Shown in pieces: positions 55,501-64,000 of a stretch of 64,000 bases of DNA. Source of the DNA: MFD04716-140 sp963703125 (GTDB lineage Bacteria; Bacteroidota; Bacteroidia; Flavobacteriales; Flavobacteriaceae); contig OY969790.1 in assembly GCA_963703125.1 (NCBI GenBank), positions 3,286,001 to 3,350,000 on the forward strand, given 5' to 3'. The notes beneath the pieces were generated by a model. That model was not told the origin of the DNA. It did no database searches and worked only from the letters and a program-made list of their open reading frames with translations. The stretch's first letter is position 1. Every line of letters starts with the position of its first letter. The position numbers and the translations under genes were made by a program.

Positions 55501-58500
55501 CAGATAACGGGGCAACATTTGGTGCACCTGTACCCCTAACCTCCAATAACTTCTTATACCCTACGAATGTATCTGGCACATATGTGTTCAGAATAACGGA
55601 CAATAATACCACCAGTTCTGGGTGTGTTGCTATTTCCAATCCTATTATTCTGGATCCACCAATAAGCATAGCTCCGGCGAGTCATGAGGTGTTTCCCCCT
55701 GCATGTGGGGAAGTAAGCAGTGGTAGGGTCATCATCACTCCTGATGCAACCAGTGGAGTAGCTCCCTATGAGATTAACTTTGATGGGGCAGGCTGGTCTT
55801 CCAATACCATCTATTCCGGTCTTAATGAAGGGCAGACCTATACCTACACCGTACGAGATGCCAGAGGTTGCGAAACACTGCCTCAAAATGTAACCATACC
55901 AAGCCCTGGAACGGCACCCGACGCCACATTGGCCGCTTCACCGGCCACCTGTTTTGGTGGTACCGTTGAAGGAACTATATCGGTCACGTCCGTAATTGGG
56001 GGCACTCCTGATTTCACTTATATCCTGCAGGATCAGTATGGTGTAGAAATTGAAAGAATTGGGCCAACATCCAGTACATCCGAAATATTTTCCGGGGTAC
56101 CCGTAGGAAACTATATGGTTATAACCCTTGATGGAAATGGTTGTCTTGATCAAGATAACATTAGGGTTGATGATGGTGATTTGGATGTGGTTCCCGACCC
56201 AGTTGCCATCCCAATTTGCGCCCCGGGAGGTTTTACCAATACGGTAACCATTGTAGGTGGCGTAGGTCCTTTTGAGATACGATTGGTGACAGATCCACCG
56301 AGTGTTTATGTGCCGGTAAATTTGCCGCCTGATAGACACACCTTTGCGGGACTACAGTACGGAGTGACTTATACAGTGGAGGTTCGCGACCTAGGTACCG
56401 GATGTACCCATATTGAAACTATAGATCCAATCGACGGTCCTAATTTGGACGTCGCAGCGGCCTCGACCGCTGGCTATTGTGACTTGCGCAATGGTCAGAT
56501 AACATATGAAATCACTAATTTTAATAGTGGGGATAATTTATTCATCGAGATTTATAATGTAGATACGGGTACTTTAATACATTCGCAAACACAAAATAAT
56601 GTAACAACTGTCCCTTATAATGGGTTTTACGATACTCTACCCGGAAACTATCAGGTAATCGTGACCAATTTAACTGACTTTTGTACCGATGGGGCCTTGA
56701 TTACGATAGATCAAAACCTTCCAAACATTTATATTGTGGCTTCAGAACCTGCTAATTGCAACGCCGATGGCCAACTTACGGTTGTTGGTGGCGGTGGGGC
56801 AGGAGGGCCTTATCAGTTCGCTTTTGGTTTATCAGGATTTACCCCGGATTACGATGGAACGGCCACACCTGCCGATCCGACCGATGATTTTGGAACGACC
56901 AACACTTTTGGGGGACCGTCGGGTACCTATCAAGTTTATGTAAGGGACATAGCGGGTTGTACCTCTTTTGATATTGGAACGATTATTCAAGAGGATTTGC
57001 CGCCACCGCCTCCGGTGTTCGATGTTGTCAATCAATGTGATGTCACTTCAACGGCTTTCGATATTACTGTAAGTGTGCCGAATACGGTTGATACTCCACG
57101 TTTTACTTTAGGTGGGGATACTCAATTTGGGGTATTGAATGGTGCTAATTATGAGTATACATATACAGTTGGCACTCCTGGTTTTTATGTCGTGGATGTG
57201 GTAGATGCCAGCGGATGTACCAATCAAAACACAGCAGAAGTATTTGAATTTATTTCCGCTTCAGGAGGTTTTACGACCGAGTCAACCTGTAATGTGGATG
57301 ATGGAATTATCACCATTGTTCCCAATGGGGGTAGTGGCCAGTTTGATTATGAACTCACAGGATTGGATTATCAATCGAATATTGTGGGGCCAATTACGCA
57401 ATCAGATAATGCAGTTTTCAATGGGGTTGCACCTGGAACCTACCAAGTAATGGTAACCGATCGGGTGGCCAGGGCCGGTGGTATATTTTGTACGTTTCCA
57501 GTAAATATTAATTTGGATGCCGCAGTTCAACCCGTAATCTTATCGGCTACTGAACAGGATATCAGTTGTGATGGCGCTGATGACGGCACCATTGATATTG
57601 TGCTACAGCCAGGCACCGATGTTGATTCTCCCATTGATTATCGTTTGCTTAATTTTGATACAAGGGCCTTTATTTCAAATAACGCTTCGGGTTCATTTCC
57701 AAATTTACCTCCTGGCCGTTATGATGTAGAAGTAGTTTCTTCAAGAAACTGTAGCGTATTTTCCGGATTGTTGGAAATTACTGAACCATTGCCATTCTCC
57801 ATTTCTGCCAGTGCTCCTGATTTTGCTTGCGAACCAGGTGCCAATAGATTTAGTTCGACAATAATCACGGTAGTGGATCCTGCAACTACTGCAAACCCCG
57901 GTACGTCTGGCAATTATCAATACAGCATTACCGGATTTTCAAATTACCAATCAGCAAATACTTTTGAGATTGTTGATAATGGCTCGATCCAGAATATCAC
58001 GGTATATGCCATTGATGCCAATGGATGCGAGGCAACTACCGTTGTCAGTATCAATCCGCCAACGGATGTAGTACCATCAATTGTTCAGATAGATCCTCTA
58101 AATTGTAGGGATGATGAACGTGTTCGCATTCAGGTCATTGGATCGACCAATTTTACTGTGAGCACTATTTCCGCAACACCGGTGTCACCTGTGACGAATA
58201 CGCCGGGTAATAATTATGTGGATGTCTTTCTGCCAGCATCAGGGGATTATCTCTTTGAAGTACAGGACAACATAGGCGGTTGCGCTTATCCAATGCCCAA
58301 GCATACGGTAAATGACCCCATCTTTCCAATTGTATTGATTAGTGAGGCTAAACCTGTATCGTGTTTTGGAGCAAGTGACGGGGAACTGGCAATAGATGTA
58401 ACGGATTATACAGGAGTATATACCTACAATGTTTACAGTGGAAACGACCCGGGTAAAACAACCATTTTGGCAAATGGCACACTGGATACGGCCAATAACA

Positions 58501-61041
58501 CAGAAATCATATCCGGATTGCCTGGAGGAAATTTCTTTGTAGAAGTTGTTTCTACGGCCATGCCATTTTGTTCCTCTGATAGCAATGTGGCAACCATTAC
58601 GACACCGAATCGAACCGTTAAGTGTAACGGCTGCTGAAATAGGGAATGTAAGTTGTAATGACAATGCGGGAAGAATAGAAGCAATAGGCAGCGGTGGCTG
58701 GGATTCGTCCCCATACAATTACCAGCTTTCCAAAGATGACGGTACGGGCACCTATGTCGTGATAACCTCTTTTTCAACGGTGAACGATTTTACCAATCTA
58801 TCTAGCGGAGATTATAGGGTAGAGATTAGGGATGTTCAAAACTGCACTAGTTTTCAAGACATCAATTTACCCATTGTTCCTCAAATTGACGCTGGTATTA
58901 GGGAACCACAAGGATTGGTTTGCCCTGGCGGTAACAATGCCGTACTGGAAGCTTTTGACCCTACCACAGGTGATGCTACCACTGCAACGGCAGGCGCAAC
59001 GGGTGGCTATTTAGGAGCCGGTTATAACTATAGACTTCTTTATTTGAACAGTAACGATAATACAGATATAGCCTCAGCCAGTGGTTTGCAGAACTCTCCA
59101 ACTTTTGTTGGTGCCAGTGGTGGGTTCATAAGCGGCGGATGGTACGCTATAGAAGTTTCATCGAGCTTTGACTGTATGTTTGTAACCATCCCTTATTTTG
59201 TGAATCCACCACCAGCAGTAGAACCCAGACTCGTACAGACCAAAGTTCCGGGTTGTGGTGGTCAAGGAGAAATTCAATTGAACATTGAGAATTATGATGC
59301 TTCATTTATATATGAATATCAAAGATTGGAAAATGGTATAGCCATTGGGGTTTATACAGATATGGTCGGCTCAACGGCTCTTTTTCCAGGTGATGCTGGA
59401 ATAACCTATCAATTTGATGTTCGCAAGAAAAATGCTTCAAATACCTGTGCCCCTGTAAGGTCAAACGGTATAACAATGACCGATGCCACGGGAATAGTCT
59501 TATTGCCCAATTTACCTGATGATATTTCGTGTGCCTCTGAATTGGATGGACGAATTGAATCATTTATAAATGGCGGTGTCGGTGATAACATGTTCTATCT
59601 GTACATTGGTGATCCTGTGGATGCCTTTTCCCCCAGTCCCTCAGCTACTCTGATCCGATCTCAGGATTTTGGCACCTTTGAAGGTCTTGATGCAAGTGAT
59701 TCCTATTATATCGCCGTAACCAGTGGGGCAACCTGTAGTGATATTCAAGGTCCTTTTGAAATTGTTAGACCAGAGCCTATTGTCTTTGATGCGGTACCTT
59801 CACCAGTGACCTGTAGGGGTGAGGCCGATGGCACGATCGCCATAGAAGTTTTAAGCGGTGGTGTTGGTTTGATTCAATTTGCCATCGAACCTAATTTTAG
59901 CGAATTCTTCAGTGATCCTGCAAATCCTGGTCGATATGTATTTGATGAATTGGCTGCAGGCAGCTATGAAATTTTGATTCAAGATGAAAACGGGTGCTTT
60001 GAGAAGGATATTATAACCATAACTGAACCACTGGATGTTACGGTAACGAGTGTGACAACTACTCCTGAAACCTGTATAGGCTTTGAGGACGGCACGGCAC
60101 AATTGACCATTTCTGGGGGTACACCTTTCTTTGATACCGTCACTTTGAGCCAGTACTATGAAACTAAATTGGTGGGTCCAGATTCGGATGGTACCGAAGT
60201 ATTTGTACGAAATGACAATCTTTCCTTTACCAATTTAAGGGGAGGGGAAACCTATGTGGTTTTTATACAAGATGCCAATATGTGCGGCACTGATACCGAA
60301 ATACCGATTGAAATAGGCGTGGACCTTACTGCGGAACCAATCATACAATATGGTTGTGAAGGTATCTTCCCGAACAGTACAGTTTCTGTGCGCATGATGG
60401 ACACCAGTTTGTTGCCACGCTTGTTGTTCTCTTTGGATATTGATGATATAAATATTGCAGACACGCAAACAAGTTGGGGAGATTTACCCGCAGGGGAACA
60501 TACCGTTTATATTTATCACGAAAATGGTTGTACCAATTCCGTTGATTTCTCCGTGGACAGTTATGATCCTTTGACATTAACCGCTATAAAAACGGGTCCA
60601 AACGAAGTAACGGCATCTGCGGAGGGAGGTTATGGTGGATACGAATTTTCCTTCCAAGGAGGGGCCTTTGGCAGCGATACTATTTTCACAACCAATGAAA
60701 CAGGTACCGTAACTGTTGAGGTAAGGGACCAGAATGGTTGTGTGGCCATGGTGTCCATTCCCTTTGTTTTTGACGGGATGCTTGAAACGCCTAATTTCTT
60801 TTCGCCAAATGGTGATGGGGATAATGATTTATGGGCTCCTTTGAATCGCAATTTCTTCCCAAATATAGAGGTCAAGATTTATGACCGATATGGTCGCGTA
60901 GTTGCCATTCTTCATCAGGTAGATTTCTGGGATGGGACTTACGAAGGAAAGGAATTGCCCACTGGTGATTACTGGTACGTTGTTAATGCCAATGACAAGA
61001 GCAAGGTACGTTACGTAGGTCATTTTACCCTTTATAGATAA
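52521..61041 (+). CDS. Giant SprB-like surface adhesin with type B T9SS sorting domain (frameshifted near 58608)
   Basis: Reconstructed length about 2840 aa. Signal peptide (1-27, ending ALAN); then at least 20 SprB-type repeats of about 80-100 aa, each closing with a VxDxxGC-like motif (for example ITDSNGC, VRDARGC, VVDASGC, IQDENGC) and usually opening with a Cys-containing strand and a GG-PY turn, so one disulfide per repeat is likely. The last ~86 residues (from about 60783; FFSPNGDGDNDLW...YDRYGRVV...WDGTYEGKELPTGDYWYVV) are the gliding-motility-associated type B C-terminal domain that directs export by the type IX system. The frame breaks at 58608-58609 (AA): one A fewer gives TTPIEPLSVTAAEIG and joins both parts. 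Probably a cell-surface adhesin for gliding or polysaccharide contact. Confidence 0.88.
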
Positions 61042-61067
61042 GTACATTTTCTTAAAGAAATGGATAC

Positions 61068-61099
61068 AGGGTCATCTTAAGGATGGCCCTTTTTGTTTT
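61068..61099 (+). terminator. Terminator of the adhesin gene
   Basis: AGGGTCATC (61068-61076) pairs with GATGGCCCT (61082-61090), with one G-U pair and a 5-nt loop, followed by TTTTTGTTTTT. Located 27 bp after the stop. Confidence 0.85.
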
Positions 61100-61263
61100 T
61101 AATGTGGTCGCTGTTGTCATTGTTTTTTTATAAAAAGATATTGGATTTTTTCTCCAACACTTTTTTTCTATCTTGCTTAGAGTTTCCGTATAAGACTCTA
61201 TTATTTATTCGCTCAAGGATTCTAGGAAATATTTACATTTAAGTGGTTTGAACCACAAGAGGT

Positions 61264-61980
61264 ATGGGAAAAGTATCATTATATGTATTGCCATGTTTAA
61301 TGTTCCTTCAGGCATGTAGCGGACAATCCCGTTTGATCGATGCGGAGCAGGAGACCGTTGTGAGGGAAACATTCAGTTATTATTTGTATTACCCTGATAA
61401 TTATGAAAGCGTAGCTGATGAAAAATTCCCTTTATTGTTATTTCTACATGGCGGAGGAGAATCAGGGGATACCCTACAAACATTGAAGCGAAGCGGCCCA
61501 CCTAAATTAATAGCGGGCGGCAAGAAATTTCCATTCTTGATATTGGCACCACAAAATCCGGAAAGGAAGAAATGGTGGAACACTCGCGCCGTTGCCCAAT
61601 TATTGGATACGATCATTGCCCATAATAAGGTTGATCCAAAAAGAATATATATTACAGGGCTGAGCAGGGGAGGTGGCGCCGCTTGGGAAATGGCAGTTCA
61701 ATACCCTGAAAAATTTGCAGCTATGGCCGTGGTTTGTGGTATGGCACCTCTACCTTATGCCTCATGGATCGATAAAAATATGCCGATTTGGGTATTTCAT
61801 GGTGAAGAGGATGAGTCGGTCCCCATATCGGAGTCGGAGAATATGGTAAGGAAATTAAAGTCCATGGGGCACGATATCCAGTTTACCAGATACGCGGGTG
61901 TTGGCCATGACTCATGGGTAAGGGCCTATAATACCGAAGCGTTGTACGAATGGTTCTTGAAACAGCAAAGAAAGGATTAA
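61264..61980 (+). CDS. Lipoprotein alpha/beta hydrolase, esterase/prolyl-oligopeptidase-like
   Basis: 238 aa, lipoprotein signal with LQAC (Cys18). Alpha/beta hydrolase: oxyanion region LFLHGGGESGD, nucleophile Ser in GLSRGGGAAW, Asp in HGEEDESVP, His in GVGHDSW. This type of small esterase (PHB-depolymerase/phospholipase-like) often removes acyl or feruloyl groups from polysaccharides. Next to a sulfatase gene 33 bp downstream on the same strand, so a role in processing sulfated polysaccharide is plausible. Confidence 0.85.
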   Translation: MGKVSLYVLPCLMFLQACSGQSRLIDAEQETVVRETFSYYLYYPDNYESVADEKFPLLLFLHGGGESGDTLQTLKRSGPPKLIAGGKKFPFLILAPQNPERKKWWNTRAVAQLLDTIIAHNKVDPKRIYITGLSRGGGAAWEMAVQYPEKFAAMAVVCGMAPLPYASWIDKNMPIWVFHGEEDESVPISESENMVRKLKSMGHDIQFTRYAGVGHDSWVRAYNTEALYEWFLKQQRKD

Positions 61981-62013
61981 TGGTATAGCTTTAAAATTAA
62001 ATACTAATAAACG

Positions 62014-63519
62014 ATGAGAACATTCCAAGTTTTGAGCATCTTTTTGACTTCACTATTTTTTATAGGCTGGATGAGTGCCGATATTAAAAGTGCGAATGAC
62101 AATGCATCCCCGGATGAAATAAAAAAGAAACCAAGAAATGTTATTTTCATCCTTACGGATGACCACAGGTATGACTATATGGGGTTTACCGGTAAAGTAC
62201 CTTGGTTGGAGACCCCTAATATGGATCGCTTGGCCTCTGAGGGGGCGTATTTCAAAAATGCTTTCGTGACAACTTCTCTTTGCTCTCCAAGTAGGGCATC
62301 CATCTTAACGGGTCAATTTTCGCATACCCATACAATTATAGACAACCAAGCACCGGACCCGGGTAATCTCACCTATTTTCCACAATATCTACAAAAAGCA
62401 GGGTATCAGACTGGTTTTTTTGGAAAGTGGCATATGGGAGACCATGGAGACGAGCCTCAACCTGGATTTACGCATTGGGAAAGTTTTGAAGGGCAAGGGG
62501 TGTATTACAACCCTACTTTGAATATTAATGGAAAGCGATTGGCATACAAGGATTCTACTTATATCACCGATCTGTTGACCGAACATGCCGTAGATTGGCT
62601 TGAGACTCGCAACAAGGAAAAACCATTTTTTCTTTATCTCTCCCACAAGGCCGTGCATGCCGGTTTTCAACCTGCCCAACGGCACAAAGGAAAATACAAG
62701 GGTAAAAAAATAGAACTGCCCAGCACGTATGGGCAGACACTGACCGGAGAATACAAATCTTTGAAATGGCCTCAATGGGTTGCAGATCAACGGATAAGCT
62801 GGCATGGCGTTGATTACATGTACCATGATTTTTTAGACCTTCATAGTATGGTGGTCGACTATTGCGAAACACTTCTGGGGGTTGATGAAAGTGTTGGAAC
62901 GGTAATGGACTATTTGAAGAAGGAAGGATTGGATGAATCTACGATGGTCATTTACATGGGTGATAACGGATTTAGTTGGGGAGAACATGGTTTAATTGAT
63001 AAGCGACACTTTTATGAGGAATCCGTAAAAGTTCCTTTGCTGGTTCGGTGTCCGGAACTGTTTGAGGGCGGTAAGATATTTACGTCCATGGTTCAAAATA
63101 TTGATATTGCACCGACGATTTTGGCCGAAGCGGGTGTTAAACAGCCCGCTAACATGCCAGGTGTTTCTTTTACCCCTTTATTAACAGGTGGGTCAAAGGT
63201 TCCTTCAAGGAAAGAAATATTCTATGAATATTATTGGGAGTATGATTTTCCGATGACTCCTACCATGTTCGGTATGAGAACGGACAATTACAAATACATC
63301 AAATATCACGGAATCTGGGACCGTAATGAGCTTTACGATTTACAGAATGATCCGAACGAAATGTATAATTTGATAGCAGATCCAGATAAGCAGGAAACTA
63401 TTAAATCAATGTCGACCTCAATCTATGATTGGCTGGAACAAACAAAGGGAATGAATATTCCCTTAAAAAGAACCGTAAAATATCGGTTTGGCGATTTTAA
63501 ACATCCCAATGAATATTAA
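62014..63519 (+). CDS. Secreted sulfatase, formylglycine type S1
   Basis: 501 aa with a signal peptide (1 to about 25). Metal site ILTDDHR (Asp49, Asp50) and the maturation motif CSPSRAS, in which Cys90 is oxidised to formylglycine; further KWHMGDHG, GDNGFSWGEHG and HKAVHAGFQPA are typical of S1 sulfatases acting on polysaccharides. Located downstream of an esterase; the substrate cannot be told from the sequence. Its stop overlaps the stop of the convergent VCBS gene by 3 bp (63517-63518 shared). Confidence 0.92.
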   Translation: MRTFQVLSIFLTSLFFIGWMSADIKSANDNASPDEIKKKPRNVIFILTDDHRYDYMGFTGKVPWLETPNMDRLASEGAYFKNAFVTTSLCSPSRASILTGQFSHTHTIIDNQAPDPGNLTYFPQYLQKAGYQTGFFGKWHMGDHGDEPQPGFTHWESFEGQGVYYNPTLNINGKRLAYKDSTYITDLLTEHAVDWLETRNKEKPFFLYLSHKAVHAGFQPAQRHKGKYKGKKIELPSTYGQTLTGEYKSLKWPQWVADQRISWHGVDYMYHDFLDLHSMVVDYCETLLGVDESVGTVMDYLKKEGLDESTMVIYMGDNGFSWGEHGLIDKRHFYEESVKVPLLVRCPELFEGGKIFTSMVQNIDIAPTILAEAGVKQPANMPGVSFTPLLTGGSKVPSRKEIFYEYYWEYDFPMTPTMFGMRTDNYKYIKYHGIWDRNELYDLQNDPNEMYNLIADPDKQETIKSMSTSIYDWLEQTKGMNIPLKRTVKYRFGDFKHPNEY

Positions 63520-64000
63520 AGGGTTTTCGATACGTTTATTTTTCGTGTTTCCTTTCCCGTTCCATTGAATAGTCGAATTTCTGTTACCGTTAAAGGAATT
63601 TGTATAGATCTACTTGATTGTGATTGGAAAGTGCCGCCCCAATAAAATTCCCGTATATGCTTTGATCCATCACCAAATAAAAACTCGATTTTGACTTCAT
63701 CACGCATAAGGTTCAAAAGTTTTGTTTTGGCCTTTTGCGATTTTTCGAACACCTTCAATGAGTCATTATTTTGGGATGCAATCACTAACAATTTCTCATT
63801 TGCCAGGTTAAGGCTCGTTAAACTTTTACCGTTGTTGGGCACGAAGAAATGACTATTTTCCAAGCTGAGGGATTTAAAATCCTTTGCCCCAGTATTTCTT
63901 AACGCTACTCCAACCAAGGCATCGGACCTACCTTGTTGGACTTCCATTCCAAATTCATTGCCCACCAATAAAAAGTCAATTAAATTATCATCATCCAAAT
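63516..64000 (-). CDS. VCBS/FG-GAP repeat protein, C-terminal part (runs off the window)
   Basis: The open frame continues through the right edge, so the 160 aa seen are only the C-terminus. FLLVGNEFGMEVQQGRSDALVGVALRNTGAKDF resembles the last repeat of the VCBS/FG-GAP (ASPIC/UnbV-type) proteins, and the remaining part is a small beta domain. Such surface proteins occur near TonB/SusD-type systems in Bacteroidota. The true start lies outside the window. Confidence 0.7.
   Translation of the reverse strand, partial: LDDDNLIDFLLVGNEFGMEVQQGRSDALVGVALRNTGAKDFKSLSLENSHFFVPNNGKSLTSLNLANEKLLVIASQNNDSLKVFEKSQKAKTKLLNLMRDEVKIEFLFGDGSKHIREFYWGGTFQSQSSRSIQIPLTVTEIRLFNGTGKETRKINVSKTL

Noticed and set aside
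52926..60875. Many antisense frames across the adhesin gene
   Set aside because: Shadows of a long repetitive gene; no domain features.
52521..61041. Adhesin repeats as a possible CRISPR or DNA-level tandem array
   Set aside because: The repeats are diverged at DNA level and conserved only as protein motifs; no regular identical DNA units.

Overview
The window is chromosomal DNA from a marine-type Flavobacteriaceae (Bacteroidota). This rests on gldI, a giant SprB-like adhesin with a type B type-IX-secretion C-terminal domain, many LxxC lipoproteins, flavobacterial families (DUF3810, DUF5683, DUF6122, WbqC, the long LepB form) and TAnnTTTG-type promoter elements. No rRNA, tRNA, IS element or CRISPR array was recognised.

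Layout. 1-4439: a secreted amidohydrolase and a convergent CPA1-type cation/proton antiporter, now separated by a VIT/CCC1 metal transporter whose segment is flanked by ~245-bp direct repeats. 4740-7512: a strongly AT-rich two-gene island (DUF6119/TIGR04141-like protein plus HNH-like protein), the best candidate for an undescribed, probably defence-related system. 7749-12149: two amidohydrolase genes carrying three amidohydrolase-like domains. 12233-21399: DUF3810, pepD, two peptidyl-prolyl isomerases including GldI, NrnA-type phosphoesterase, TlpA-like lipoprotein, ndk, DUF721, a small lipoprotein, recF. 21524-28999: TPR protein, ribH, small membrane protein, mutL, tandem rhomboid proteases, tandem endonuclease/exonuclease/phosphatase paralogues. 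28976-36118: DUF6122, WbqC, lepB, dapB, DUF5683, parB, parA, an FtsB/DivIC-like protein, udk. 36226-41474: Bcr/CflA-type MFS exporter, then acetate use (acs, actP-like symporter, DUF4212 partner). 41530-50754: a peptidoglycan-recycling and amino-sugar locus (anmK, nagZ-type GH3, ampG-like permease, sugar MFS, NagB-PIG-L fusion, divergent DeoR-family regulator, murQ). 50794-63998: cytochrome c, PQQ-type sugar dehydrogenase, the giant adhesin, an esterase, a sulfatase and the 3' end of a VCBS/FG-GAP protein.

Genes that work together: the AmpG-NagZ-AnmK-MurQ-NagB set forms a nearly complete route from imported anhydro-muropeptides to fructose-6-phosphate, with a paired 14-bp direct repeat as candidate operator between the divergent arms. 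Acs, the symporter and DUF4212 form an acetate uptake and activation unit. ParA/ParB handle chromosome segregation, and a near-consensus parS lies about 16 kb away.

Quality note: four otherwise normal genes (9205-12149, 12233-13301, 14884-16006, 52521-61041) each carry one apparent single-base indel in a short homopolymer. This looks more like residual consensus error than four independent gene deaths; the coordinates given span the reconstructed full genes.
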